From contig OZ018412.1 in NCBI GenBank assembly GCA_963969595.1, forward strand, positions 7,690,501 through 7,754,500: a stretch of DNA of 64,000 nucleotides, given 5' to 3'. This DNA is from Neckera pumila. Taxonomy: Eukaryota; Streptophyta; Bryopsida; Hypnales; Neckeraceae. The translations under genes were made by a program, and so were the position numbers. The notes below the pieces were generated by a model, which saw nothing but the letters and a program-made list of their open reading frames with translations, ran no database searches and was not told where the DNA came from. Position 1 is the stretch's first letter. Every line of letters begins with the position of its first letter. Of the stretch, positions 24,201 to 37,177 are shown piece after piece.

Positions 24201-27200
24201 TTTGAATCAAGTGTTTCTTGCAATGACCCGGGAATTAATCTGTGTTTTTCCTTCCTTGCCAAATAGAAACTAGCCACCCTCAGAGAAAAATATGCCTAGT
24301 AGTGCAAGTGCCCGTGCCCAAAAGGATCTACCAAAATTTATGAAATTTCTATTTGCATGGGAAAGCAAAACCATACGTGGAAGTAATCAATGAGCTTATC
24401 AGAATTCTTGCCGAGTGGTCCATTGTAAATAACACGTCCACCACGCTTCAGAAGCAACAACTGCACATTAAGACACAGCCTTTTTCTTGTCAGTAATACG
24501 CTACAGTATGAATCAATCTCAAGTTCCTAAGCAAAACAAGCAACTAGAGGCTCTGTCCCTGTTTTACGTGCTCTCTTCTCAAGCTCGGTCTTAGTACTCG
24601 AACTTCCTCTAACTAACTGTAATCTAGTTTGATGCAATTTTAGCCTCAGTCCTCTCCTTCGGTTTAGAGCAAGTAAATTCATCATAAGGTAAGAAAGAAT
24701 TGAAGCGCATACCTCATCGAAAGCTTCGAAAATGTCAATGCTAGGTTGATGGATAGTGCACACAACAGTCCTGCCTGTGTCCACCGTGTTTCGCACAGTT
24801 CGCATGACAATAGCTGCAGCACGAGCATCCAGCCCACTCGTGGGCTCATCCATGAAAATAATAGAAGGATTGGCAACGAGCTCCACTGCAATGGTGAGAC
24901 GCTTCCTTTGCTCGGTGGACAGTCCTGTGATGCCGGGCAGTCCCACCAACGCATGCTCTATGGGGTTCAACTCCACCAGGTTCATCACTTGGTCCACGAA
25001 GTGCTGCACAGGCACGGAATCGCGGCAATTACCGAACCACACAATTTACGAGCACTACTGCTGGATTTCGAAGCTGCTTTGGCAAAGCCTCCATGGTCGA
25101 GAGGAGGAGTAACGCTAGCCAATTCTTCTCAATTGCACGAAAACCCACTAAAGAATCCAAAATGCTACCAAAGAGATTTCAAGCGCACATAGTGATCCTC
25201 AAGGTCGAAGTGTGGTTAGAAATCACAACAAATTCGGAAATCTGACCAGTAACTATGACCTTGTTCAATTGCAATAGAAACGTGTGGTTACCTTACGATG
25301 TTTCCCAGCTACAGTAGGATGAGACGCGCATGGGGGGGCATACTTACCATTTTGTCTTCGTTGGAGACGTCTGGGGAGAGACGAAGCCACGCCGAGTAGA
25401 CCAGCGACTCTCGCACATCCAGCTGCGGCGAGTGAATGTCGTTCTGCTCGCAATATCCAGCAATTCTTGCAAACGTGCTCTGCACTTTGGGATATCCGGA
25501 GATCCGGATGTCGCCTTCGATGTAACCTCCTGTTTTCCGCCCTGCCAGCACGTCCATGAGCGTCGTCTTCCCAGCTCCACTCACCCCCACCAACGCTGTC
25601 AACACGCCTGGTCGGAAGGACCCCGTGATGTCGCTCAGCAGCTTCAACTTGCTCTCCGCCACCCCTTCTTGTTTCATTTCCTGCAACAGGGGATCCCAGG
25701 AACGTTCGAAAGGCCGGACAGTCAAAACTCTGGTGAGCATCGTAATATTTGTATCAAATTCAAATGCATGACTCCCCAGAGTTTGCAAGTCTAATGGATC
25801 CCCTTAACGAACAGGCTCACCACTACGAGAATTTGGATGCTTGAGCAACGTTTTTAGATACATGCAACGGTTTGCAGCAAACATGATAACATTCTTCAGC
25901 AAACACGCAACGTTTTCCAATTTGGATTTGAACGTTTAGTAGCTGCAACGTTAAATGTGAACTTTGGAACGCGTTCTAGTGCTATCAGCATCGTTCAAAC
26001 GTTGTTGTAGGGGTGAATTCTAGCGCACTGTTCAGGAAAGGTACCATACTCACCTACATTGGTTATCAATGATATGATAATCTTGAAGGGGTGATAAAAT
26101 GGAAAATTCTCATTGCTACGGGAGGGAGGCTCATTTCTGAAAGATTGTTCCCAGATTGAGTAGCCTAGCGATAATTACATGTGAGTGCACAGGATGCCAC
26201 ATTCGTAAATCTGTACATAATCAAGGTTTTACGACTCCGTTGCACATGTCCCGACTTCAGCAAGTGATGAGCAGTAATATCAAATTCAATTGCAAGGACG
26301 AAGAGGATTACTCACGGCGGGCATGTCGACGAAGTAGCTGATGTCGTCGAAGGAGATGGACAGAGGCTCGAACGGAAGGATCATGCCCTTCTGTTCCTTG
26401 GGGACCACCAGATTCCTGTCATCAGCCCCTCGGCTGCGGCTCAGTTGGCTGAGTTCGCGGCTTCTGGACGAGGAAGAGGCTCTCTTCGCGGCCTTTCCTG
26501 CAGACAATCGTCGTGATACAGAACGGCCGGAGTGTTTCCGAGAGGACGACGACAATGAAAATTCGTCCATGGCTCCTGAGCCTCCTTTGGTGGCTTCCTT
26601 GTAGGCCAGGTCCTCCTCTGACAGAATAGCTTGCGGAGTTCCCTTCGCTGCACGTCGCCATAGCCATCTCAATCATCAGTACCTCACTCTCTTCAACAAA
26701 ATAGAATATACTCTCGAGTCCTGTTTCGAATTTCTGCACAGTTCTGGCTTTATGTTGGTGTGAATATACGATTTGCATCAATTTGGGAATGCGAGAAGAT
26801 TGTTAGTTGTGGTTCTTGGAGGTAGCTAGGGGTTGATTGTATGTAGGGAATGTTACCGGGCATGTAAGCGAGGGCAATGGTGAAGCCAATGTTGTACATT
26901 ATCGCGAAGCCGAAGAGAGCACCGACGCCGATCCAGTACCAATAGGCCTGGGCGTACTGCCCACGGCTTACCAACGAAGCTTCGCCCACTGTCATGTTAC
27001 CGGTGCCAGGAGCGAGCTGTCATTGAGGCCCACAAAGTTTCGGCATCAGAAGTCTGATTATCAGAGAGTTGCTTATCAGAGATTTAGTTACCAGATTAAA
27101 GCAATATCCAATAAAGAAAAGCTGCAGATTCGGACTCTGCGTTTCATTCAGTTCTCAAGGAATTGACCACCCATGTGTCCCAAGTCGTACACTTGTGAAG

Positions 27201-30200
27201 GTCATCATATACGTTACACTTGCCAAATTTCAAGAAACTAAAATCACTATTTCACATGCCCAGCTTGAACCTCAAATCTCTACCAATCCTAGTTTCAAAA
27301 ACTCTAGTTCTAAGGCGTTTGAAAATCACAACTTAGGCGGTTCAAAACAGGCTATTTAAACTACAAATATATTCTGAAATTAACGCTACCAAGGTCCTTT
27401 TCATTATACAGAGATCTATCATCCTGCAAAACCAAAAAATCTCTACGGAGTTGTGCCTCGAATTGTGAAAAAAGGAGAAAAAAAGTCTTGGGGTTCTTAG
27501 AATGACAATGGAGTCTTAGTAATTTTGCAACTGATTGGCACCCCAATTGATTGCAGGTGTGAACTTACATGTTGCCAGCGACTGCTGGTAAACTCATTCA
27601 CACTGATAGCCTGCTGCGCGTAAGTAATGGGCGAGACCCAGAACGCCCAGATCCACCAGGCAGGAATATCAGGCCTCGCAATAATAAACCCGCCGCACAT
27701 AAAGAAAATGAGAATGACGACCATGCCCATGGTATTGGCCAGGATCATAGACCTGCATGCACCAGGGGTACGTAATAAGCTCCACACAACCGTTGTGCTC
27801 GTCACACATCAACAAGTCTCAGAAGAAATGCCAAAACAGACATCAAAGCAAATCGGTCTCAATTTGAAAACTGATAATAAGCATAGAAAAAACTGCCTAG
27901 CACCGGTACTATTAAAACAACACGAGTCACATGAATGGTCTTGTTCCTTATATTTTGCGTATTAAATTTCCAAAGATTGGCACATTTTCAGAAGCCCTTC
28001 CTGAACCTCAGATCCACTCTAGTCCTCATTCCTAATTGTTAGAAGTTATGCAAGACTTGAATGTCACAATTTCGATGCTGGTGGAAAGTCCAAACCGGGG
28101 TCCAAACTTTGCCACTTTAATATGCACACTGAAATCTATCAATACCACTGAATACTCGGAATAAATATGACCATATGGATTTCAAGCACATGTTGCAGAT
28201 GCATGCCAAAAACAAAAACCAATTGAAGTGATGTAAAGTCTTCATTCACCATATGTACAGCTAGGGAGAGGTTCCATTCACCGTACAGGTGAACTTCGAG
28301 CCTTTTCCCTGCAACAGTCTAGAAACTTGATTCAACTAAAAGTTTGCACATTTAGTATGTGAAAATCTAAAATTCAATTGCAAAAGGCTATTTAAATGCA
28401 TGTCTATAGATTACGTATTTACACACTTACCACAAACCAGTACGGTTAATGAGAATCGAATGTATTGTATGGTTAGTGGTAGTGAAGAGTGATTTCTGAC
28501 CTGCACAATGCACCGAGGAAGCGGAACATGCCCCCCGCCATCTGCGCCATGGTGAACAACACCAGCATGTGTTTGAAAAACCGGCTGATTTCGGGAGCGT
28601 ATCCCGTCACGTAGTACGTCATGCTCACCCATATCACAGTCTCCAGAAGGGATCCCGGGATGGACAACACCACGGCGGAGAGCGAGTACGTCCACGCAGG
28701 AAAAAAAAGCAAGTCTCGTTGCTTGATGATCACCGGCAGACGGGCGATCGTCATGGCGAGCTCGCCGAAGCCGCCGAACATTAGGCTAGAGACCGCGAAG
28801 AACGCGGCACTTACGTACAAGACGGCGTCGCCGATGGTCTCGTGCTCGAGTCTCGTGCGGAAGAACACGGTCATGGAGATGAACGCTGATATACATATCT
28901 GCACAGACAGGGAGTGATAATATTCAGCAGACAGATAGACAGAGCCAGTATATTGCTTCGTCAGGAGAGATTTTCCTTGAAATTTTTAATTCGGGGAATA
29001 TCAGAAGCTTTCGGATGAGAGAGGCAAATAAACAAATGCTACGGATAATTTGATAAACAAAAATTAGTTGTAAATATTATCAGTTTAGTGGCAACTTGGG
29101 AATGGACATTAAACTGAGTCATCAACTTACGTTGAACAAGTGAGTTTAGTGTGCACTCCCAATTTGCTTACGCACGCATTTACCGTTGAAAGCATTAAAA
29201 AAGGATCGATTTCCAAAAAGTCTGGGACTCACTGTTAGTTAGCCGAGTTTATAATTACTTCAACACAACCGCAAACCTCCCATTGAAACAATGGTAAAAT
29301 TACAACATCGGGAAGTGGTTTCAACCTAGTTTCCAATAGCTAAGGATGAAATAACATCCCTATGTTCTCTTTGTTAGGTAGTTGTTCTTCAACAATATGG
29401 TATTTCTAACTCAGTTTGCATTCGAGATTAGGAGTGACATGAGTCCGGGGGTCTCTGTTACCTGGACGGTTTTGAAGATTTGGATGAAGGAGTTGCGTTT
29501 GAAGAGCAGATACTCCTTCCCAAAGTTAGCTTTGAAAAGCTCCATTTTCGTGCCAGAAAATTTCTCCTTACACAAAGCCGCCGGGTGGCTCCTCTCTTTC
29601 GGGAACGGAACCTTCAATTCTCTCAACATTTGATCCCCGACTTCGAATCTCTTGAACCGTTCCGCAAATTCACGCACAGACAAGTAGCTATACGGCCGGT
29701 ACGTCTCCGCCCAGTACTGCTCCTGGTCTTTGGGCGAGGTCACCTCTTGGAGAAAATCAGCGATGCCTTTCCGTTCCGGGCACTTGAAGCCACAGGACAA
29801 GAAGAAGGCCATCACTTGTTCTCGGGGACCGTGGTACACGCATTGTCCCTCCGCCAGCAGGATCACGTCGTCGAACAGGTTGAAAGTCTCGGGAGCTGGC
29901 TGCAGAAGGGAGATGACCACCGTGCTGTCCATTACTCGTGAGAACTGGCCCAAGGACTTCACGATGGAGAAGGTTGTGGAGCTGTCGAGACCAGTTGAGA
30001 TTTCGTCCATGAAGAGGGCTGTGCAGGGACCGACTATCATCTCACCTGCATGGAGTCCACGGGTGCAATTCAAGAGCTAAATTACTTCCCTAATTGAGAT
30101 TTCTACTATGCGAAATCAGTGCTAATTCCATGATTGACATACCATGATTATTATATCGTAGTTAACATGATCATTGCTTGAGAGCTTAATTGCTCTTACC

Positions 30201-33200
30201 TGTAGTTACTCTTTTTTTCTGACCACCTGAAATCCCACGGCGCATCTCGTCTCCCACCAGTGTGTCAGCACACACGTCCAGTCCCAATATCTACAAGAGA
30301 AGCATTCAGTAAGATCAGCTCTTGCAAACGATGTGCAAATTATCTAGGAACCAAAATTGGCATAAATCTTAGACTGCTCAGGCTTATCACATTAGAAGAA
30401 AACTAGAGAAAAGGTAATGAAGTGAAAACATGTCATGGAATGGTCTATTAGAGCAATTGGTTGCCACTCTAAAGGAACACAAAAAATATTACTCCGTACT
30501 TGGCAACGAAGAAACAAGTATCTTTTGGGGGGGATACTGATACTTGGTTGGTCATAAAATGGGGTGGTTTAGGAAGAACTTTTAATAGTTATCCATGGCG
30601 CATGGAATGAACCCAGTAGAAGTGGTGTTGCTTGCCTCCACTATGGTGAGTTAGAAGAGAAAATTAAACAGAATTGATAGTTCAGATTTAGAGGCTCACC
30701 CTTAACGTGTAGTCTGTGCCAACGCTGTGCTCATTTTCTGCTATTACCGCCATCTGTATGAACATACAATTCCTAAGTCAAGAGAATTAGGAAACACGCG
30801 TAATTTCCTGACCTTGACCGTGCCCAACTCAAAACTGAAATATGTCCCTTGGCCAGTTTGGCGACTGAGGTGGTCTTTGATTTTCTCCCTTCAATGAAAG
30901 TCCCTTCATTTTGTTTCAACTAAAACAAAAAAAACAAAAAGAAAAAAGAACTTGGATATGGGGGGGGGGGGGGGTGATCCAAGAAGAGTAAGTGAAGCCA
31001 ATCGACCTTCATGAACGCATCTACATCTGCGTCAGGGTAGATTCCAGCCTGCTTTTCCCTCCGCATTACCTCCTCCACAAGCTCTGAAAAGGGAAGAATC
31101 ATGCATGACTCAAGATAAGTTAACCGATCAAAGGCATGACCTGTAGGCAATCTCGCTAGGAGGTTCTTAACAAAGTCATATATAAATAAGGCAAGGTAAA
31201 TTACAGCAAGGAAGGCAATTTAATTAAGTTGGCACTATTTTTATTATCGAAATTGAGTCGCAAATGATTGTCACTTTCCAGGCACAGATATAAGGCAGAC
31301 ATAAGTTCATATTTATGTTTCACACAATTGTACAAAAAATCCGCCAGAAAAAAATTTCCCAAATTAATGGAAATGCCGTCACTCATGTTGGAAATACACG
31401 AAGAGAATTTGATTAATTGTTCACCATCTGGTAGAGTTAGCCTTTAACTCACATGAATTTCAACTGTATTCCAAACACAAGCCAAAAAAAGGACCAAACG
31501 AAGGCTTACCAAGGTACGACAGTCAACAGATCCAGTGACGATCACCAGTTGCTATGGACTTTGAGATTGACTTCTACTTTCTACCGACACAAATAGTAAG
31601 TCAGCACTGGCTCTTTGACGCAATTGAAACAAATCTCTTACTGATGGTGCAATGGAACTCACCATAGCGGGTGCCAGTGCCCTGGCACTTGGCAGAAAAA
31701 TCCAGCGTTTCTCGGACAGTCATTTCACCGACGTGAAGGTCACGTTGGCTGATGTAGGCGGCAGTTCTTTGGGGCACAAACTCCTTGGGAGTGTGTCCAT
31801 TCAGTGTCACCTTCCCTTTGACTCGCAAGTTCTTCTCCAGCCTTCCTGCCAACGCCAACAGCAGCGTCGTCTTTCCTGAGCCAGGTGGCCCCAGTAACAA
31901 CGTCATCCTGAGTGTCACCACAAAAAAACGTATTGTCAGATTTAATTTTTATCATCTCAATTAGTGAGGAACGTCGCACGTACTATTCAAAATTGAAATA
32001 AAAATTAGATAAAGAAAAGTCCATGTTCTCAAAACTGCTGAAAACAACATCAGACACCCATTTCAAGCGTCTTTAGGGGGTAACTCTTATGATTATCTTG
32101 ATTGACTCGCCAAATACAAGCACTAATTCTACGGAATTCAAACTATTGGTCCAGATTAGTTTGCAAGACTTGGAGTGCTAACCTGCTGGGCTTGACTACA
32201 CCACTGACATTGTCTAGAATGCGCAGCTTCGCCTTCTTGGTTAACGAAAGATGAATTGTGTCCAAAACACTCTGCAAAGCAACAGCCATGGTCAGAATAC
32301 GATGACGGAGCTATGTAATCTTGATCATTACAGACACAAATTGCCCTTGTTTAAAGCAATTGGCGTCTCTGGAAAGTTTAAGGCTCACAAGTTTCCTGTT
32401 TACGACTTTGTATGTAATCCTGTTTGAACAGTTTCCTATCGTGACTTTTATGTTTCGGGTGAATATGAGTATGAGGGCACTGGTGAGGACTGTACCTCGA
32501 CAAAGTTCCGGGCGACATTCGGCAGGGATGGCAGAGCTCGGTCTCCAACGTAACAATCCGCCTCCACTGAAAGGTGTTCATAACGCACTTCAATTTTGGG
32601 CAACTGAATTCCAACGCTGCAGCACACATCGACCTGCCCTGTCAGGACGATGCTTGTAGCGAAAGCAGCTAGGTCACTACTCAATTCTCGGAACTAGCGC
32701 CATAACTGAAATCCGTCGAGCAATTTTAGTGCAGCAGAAGACCGATTCGCACAAAATTTGCTGAGAACAACCTAGATGAGCAGACTGCGTGGTGTGTTCG
32801 AGCATTACCCAAAAGCCCATGACATTTTAATTCTGTAACCGAGGAAAACTTCGGGGAAATAAATATAAGGAGACCCTGTTCATTGCCCACTCGACTACTC
32901 GAGAAGAGATGCAAACAGCCTGAATCTCATCAAAGGAAATTCCTTTTTTTCTAGAGTCAGCCCAAAGCAAGCCACAGAATGGCGAATCACAGAGTAAGAC
33001 TAGCAAAACTCAAAGCAGACATGGGGAATTGAAGACTATCGAAACAGACATAGCAAATCGAAGTGAAAGACCAGTAAGAACCGCATGGACATGGAGTTTG
33101 AAGAGTAATGAAACAGACATGAGGAATCCAAGAGTAAGACTAGTAAGAACCGCATGGACATGGACATTGAAGACTAACAAAGCAGACACAGCAAATCAAA

Positions 33201-33750
33201 ATGTAAGACCAGTAGGAACCACGCGTCCAGAGGATTGGAGTGGAGATGAGCGCCATGCCCGGCAAACTTACTTGTCCACTCTCTTTCTCATTTTCATCAA
33301 GAGGAAGCTGGTTTCATCCTGCGTTTCCTGCATGAGCTTGTTGAGCAGCTCGCTGGTTTCCAGCGGAGTCAGGTCCCGCACGTCCACCTGCCTCACACTC
33401 CCGGAGGCTTTGTGCAACACGCTGGTGCGCACTCGGTCGTACGTGGGCAGTCGCTCGATGGCGGCCCATTTGAGCGCCTCCTCGTCGTCCATGGCGTCGT
33501 CCTGGCGGGCGAACGACCTCTCCAACGGGTTGTCCGCCACGCCGATGAGCCCCCACGTCCCGCCCACATTGGTGCTCAAGCTCCGGATGCTGTGACTCAC
33601 GCTGTGACTCACGCTGTGACTCACGCTGCGACGGGAACCGCTCTGGGAAAGACGGCGGGAATCGTTGGAACCGATGATCCAGTTCATCGCGTCCGAGTAC
33701 CCGGGGGGGGCAGCATCCCCCGGGGGTCGCTTAAAATTCTCCGACGCCAT
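21231..33750 (-). CDS. Full-size PDR-type ABCG transporter (pleiotropic drug resistance)
   Basis: Twenty exons in transcript order: 33750-33272, 32616-32496, 32271-32183, 31907-31663, 31083-31007, 30753-30700, 30290-30200, 30045-29462, 28898-28501, 27752-27569, 27016-26857, 26647-26316, 25680-25348, 25003-24713, 24460-24377, 23438-23305, 22974-22747, 22446-22275, 22120-21866 and 21506-21231. All phases agree, giving 1528 residues. Order is NBD1-TMD1-NBD2-TMD2. NBD1 has GPPGSGKT (236-243), ISGGQKKR (about 375-382) and LFMDE (396-400). NBD2 has GVSGAGKT (970-977), LSTEQRKR (about 1077-1084) and IIFMDE (1097-1102), the usual PDR asymmetry. TMD blocks lie at about 580-830 and 1240-1528. Family members export hormones, terpenoids, waxes or toxins across the plasma membrane; the substrate cannot be told. 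Intron 18 uses a GC donor. The TMD1-NBD2 linker (830-925) is long and Ser/Arg-rich. Confidence 0.95.
30960..30974. repeat. G15 homopolymer in PDR intron 5
   Basis: Fifteen consecutive G on the plus strand become a C15 tract in the pre-mRNA, about 32 nt into intron 5 from its donor at 31006. It may be length-variable and prone to sequencing error. Confidence 0.8.
32960..33235. repeat. 69 bp tandem repeats in PDR intron 1
   Basis: Units begin TTGAAGA at 33029, 33098 and 33167. They share GAAACAGACAT, (G)CAAATC/GGAATCC, GTAAGAC(C)AGTA, AGAACCGCATGGACATGGA. A weaker unit precedes them from about 32960 (GCGAATCACAGAGTAAGACTA). Because 69 is a multiple of three, the array stays open in one plus-strand frame and creates a false long frame that runs on opposite exon 1. 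Confidence 0.85.
33589..33632 (-). repeat. 12 bp coding minisatellite in PDR exon 1
   Basis: GCTGTGACTCAC occurs three times exactly (33589, 33601, 33613), followed by a partial unit. In the protein it gives repeated SVSH at about residues 42-54, in a Ser/Arg-rich N-terminal segment ahead of the first nucleotide-binding domain. Copy-number changes keep frame by adding or removing four residues. Confidence 0.85.
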
Positions 33751-35051
33751 CTAATCACCCCACCGGGTGCCTCAAATTCCCACAATGCACCACCACCCCA
33801 AACAAAACTAGAAACCCAACTCACAAACCCACAACAGCACTCCTCAACTCTCTCTCTCTCTCTCAGTCACCACTCATCAATGTACCGCCGCCACCACCAC
33901 CACCCTCATCGACCAATTCCAGCCGGCTCGTGCTATCTGGTCTAGCTTCTCCCTCCATGATACCCAACGCCTCTCATACTCCAATCTAGCTCCCTTCTCT
34001 GGCCAATTCAAGCTACAGCGCACGCTGCAAATGAAGCTAGCGTACGTAACAGAGGATGCGAACGCAGTGTCCAACAGCTACAGCAAGCAAGAATGGAAGC
34101 GTGCGCTTGCCCGAGACCATGTCTTCCTAGCCTTATTAAGTTCAACTCGGGTCGATCCGTGGAAGGTTTATATCCTATCCTACATCCGGCCGTCTCTTGC
34201 TGCACATACTGCATGCAGGCTAGCTAGAACCCCACCTTAACTTATATATGATCCCTGCATCCCGAGTTGAATTGACTGAGCAATGAGGGTAGTCACGTAC
34301 GACGGTACCTTCGAACGATCGCTTCCAGCAGTACCAGCAGCAGGCCAGGATCGAGACTACATCGACCAGTCTAGAACCCAACTGCTGGCGATCGCTAGAA
34401 AAGTGCACAAAGTCCAGGTTGATTTCAGAGGCAAGAATGACGTACGTACGCCTTGTGGGTCTGTCGGTCTGCGCACGGGCTCAAGGTCACTTGCTGCAGA
34501 CTCTGATGAGTGCAGCCGATCAGTGTGGAGACGGATGACGTCGCCGCTGGGCGTGGGGGTTCCGTCCGTCGTTGGGTTGGATTCCGTCCATGGAAGGTTC
34601 CATTGCGGGATTGGCCGTGGGGTCACGAGGCTGGGGTTCTAGAATGCCAGAGACTAGTGTGGCGGGGGCGGGGGAGTTCAGATCGGGTTGGAGGTGACGA
34701 CTTTTGGGGGGAGTCGCTGCGCACGTTCTACGAAGGTAACGTAACGTTTCGGTTGTGTCTGGGTTTCCTGCTCGTGAGTGTGCTTGCGTTTAAGTTAATT
34801 GGAGTAAGCTTCACCTGGGTTTCTAGAAGCGGCAAGTGCTGTTCACTAGTTGGTGGTTGGGAGGGAACAGTACATTAGGGCTGACTTCCATGCGGAGTCC
34901 AAATCGGAAACCCAATTTCAAGTTTTCTCGAATCGGAACCCGAATGGCTTGGGCCGACTCCCATGATGTGTACTTAGTTCTATGTAAGTAGGGAGAATTT
35001 ACATTTTTATTAGGAGTAGCTTTGTATCGGGAGAAGATAGAAACAATATCT
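33751..35051 (-). promoter_or_regulatory. PDR 5' untranslated region and promoter region
   Basis: In the sense direction a GA-repeat (plus strand CT run, 33848-33864) lies about 100 nt before the start codon, followed upstream by a GTG/GGT-rich run (plus CCACCACCACC near 33893). Such GA tracts are common in plant 5' untranslated regions. The segment 34260-34700 is GC-richer than the spacers and holds several GTAC-containing sites (CGTACGTACG near 34442, GCGTACGTAAC near 34041). Open frames here on the plus strand have no family resemblance, so I do not call a divergent gene. Confidence 0.45.
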
Positions 35052-35302
35052 ACACAAAATAGTGAAATTAGGTTGCCCCATACTAATTTCTCGACATTCA
35101 ACACTACATAAATATGTACAGTCATTGCAAAAGAATGCAGTAATGAAGAAAATATGTGTGTTGTATGGGTTGGTGCATTGTTCATGGCTCAGGTTTAGAG
35201 AATTGCATATGCCTCCATGTGGACAAACAATGGCTCATGAGCTAACTTCTGTCAGTGAAGGCAACCTAATTGTTGAGGCAACCCAATTTCACTATTTTGT
35301 GT
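35052..35302. mobile_element. TIR element, family D, copy 1
   Basis: The left end ACACAAAATAGTGAAATTAG then GTTGCCCCA is matched in reverse by ACACAAAATAGTGAAATTGG then GTTGCCTCA, inverted repeats of about 29 bp enclosing 251 bp. A second copy lies at 39082-39342. It has no coding capacity. The flanks are too AT-rich to call a target duplication. Confidence 0.78.
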
Positions 35303-35367
35303 ATATATTTTTTGACACGAGCGTGTTGAACAATACACTGCAAGGGTTCCATCAAGTAGAAAAGCTA

Positions 35368-35459
<92 letters not shown>

Positions 35460-35466
35460 ATATATT
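35368..35466. repeat. (TA)n microsatellite
   Basis: About 100 bp of almost pure TA dinucleotide, interrupted by ACATA near 35376 and GTATG near 35452. It lies between the family D element and the TTAA-bordered P1 element. Confidence 0.95.
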
Positions 35467-35699
35467 TTAGATGCAGCTTTGACATGTTGTCAAATTCAAA
35501 AGCAATCCGAAAGTTCATCAAGTCTAATTTTAAAAACTTGTATTCCGGAAGTTGGAAACTTGCTCCTTACACATTTCAAGTACTTCTCCTTGTAATCATA
35601 TTGGCAAAGTATTCCAATCCTCCCCTCCTACTCAATATTGCAGATTTCCATGTGGAGTTCCAGAAAACTTCTTCAAAATTTGGCTGGTTTGGGTCAAAG

Positions 35700-37177
35700 C
35701 AAACAACAAAAATTTACACATTTGGTTTTTTTGTATATCCATTTTTGGTCAAAAATCAATCCAATTTCAGTGCAAACAACAAAAAATTTAAAACATTTGT
35801 TTTTTTTACATATCCAACCATATGATTTTGCACTAGACTAGTATAAAAATGTTTGGAAGAAATAAATTAAGAAACTTTGACCTTATTGATCACAAGATAG
35901 AAGCATTTAAAGTGAAGAAAATGAGTTTTTTTGCTCCTAGCATAATTAGATATTTTGGCTTTGATTCTTCTTAACCTAAATTTTTTGTATTACAAATTGT
36001 GAATTTAAAAAAAAGAAATTATCTTAAATATTTGAGTTGAGAATTTGAAAAAAAAAAATGTGATTTTCATTCTTGGTACATGATAGAAGGAAAATCTAAA
36101 TTGTTGATAGCTCTAAGATGGAACTGAAACATACTAATTCCAAGGGTGAGATTGTTTGAGAAAGCAAACTACACCACCTGTAAACTTTTCTTGGAAAAAT
36201 GTTAAAATTGAGCTCCTAAACAAATCCAATACATTGTTTTTTTAAGAATCTGCTAAGATTACCCACAAAACAAGAAGCTTTATAACTTTCACATTACTTA
36301 TTCAAATGGAATGAATCAAATCTTTCCACATAGAAAAATATGATCTATAAAAAAAAAAAAAAAATTTTAATAAAAGTTCAATTTTGGGGGGGGAGTTTCA
36401 TTGCCTACCCTTATGCATTTTGGCCTTATTGTAGCATAACTTTTGCTATTAACCCCTAAAGGACCACGAGTGCAGATTTTGAACAATGAATGAATGGAAA
36501 CACATCCTAAACTCACCTAAATGCATTTTTTCATCTATCAATTTGTTTAAAGATTGCTATATTAGTTCTTTAAGATTTATACAGTTCAGATTATGAAAAT
36601 TTTGCTTTGCAAATATTCTATAATTCAAAAGATATTTGAAGGTCTAGACCCAAAAGGTAAATTTTCCAGTTCAAAAAATGACCCTTCAAAAATGACTTGA
36701 ATCAAAAAATCAAATAAAAATCTTCAAAAATCACTATAATTAGAATTCAATATTTTGAACTTATAGAAAAAAAATCTTTTAAAAATCATAAATATTCAAT
36801 CTACAATTGATTTTAGAAGGAATTTCCAATTTCTGGCTTCAAATTTTATTGAAAAATATTGGTATATATTTTGTTGATCTAATTGTATGGATGTGATCTA
36901 TGAATAGCATTTTACAACTATTGTTTGAGAGTCATTATAAAAATATTCTTCTAAGTTGCATTTTATAATAGATCTTCACAATTTTGGAAATCTGGACACC
37001 CCTTCGGTCCTTTAGGGTTAAGCACTAATTGAAATAAAAATTATTTTCCTAAAAAGATAATTTTTTTTTCCATTTTTAAAAAAAAATTCAAAAAATCTTG
37101 CAAAAAATCAAAAAACATATGTACCTATCCAAACCTTCAACAGTCCCTTTAGGGGAATCTTGGGACTTTAGGGTTAA
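35700..37177 (+). mobile_element. TTAA-bordered P1 element interrupted by a nested P2 element
   Basis: The body matches the P1 copy at 12376: CATATCCAACCATA, GACCTTATTGATCACAAGAT, TTTGAGTTGAGAATTTG, AATTCCAAGGGTGAGATTGTT and GCATAACTTTT. At 36449 a P2 element is inserted. Beyond it (37022 on) the P1 sequence resumes with CACTAATTGAAAT and ends CTTTAGGGTTAA at 37177. The left end is not clear; 35700 is approximate. Confidence 0.65.
36449..37021 (+). mobile_element. TTAA-bordered P2 element, 573 bp, nested, both ends intact
   Basis: The left end is TTAACCCCTAAAGGACC and the right end GGTCCTTTAGGGTTAA, a TIR of about 13 bp inside the TTAA borders. The body contains TTTTGAACAATGAATGAA, AATGCATTTTTTCATC, TTTGCTTTGCAAATATTCTA and ATTCAATCTACAATTGATTTT. 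The same body occurs at 56317-56881 and, reversed, at 55658-56231. It has no coding capacity. It sits at a TTAA inside a P1 element. Confidence 0.8.

Noticed and set aside
33029..33595. Plus-strand open frame of 188 codons opposite PDR exon 1
   Set aside because: The first third is the 69 bp intron array and the rest is the antisense of a confirmed coding exon.
34283..34642. Plus-strand 119-codon frame upstream of the PDR gene
   Set aside because: GC-richer composition alone keeps it open. I recognise no domain, and equally long frames lie on the opposite strand.
35062..35595. Open frame of 177 codons through the TA microsatellite
   Set aside because: The IYIYIY run is only translated TA repeat, and both strands are open there for the same reason.
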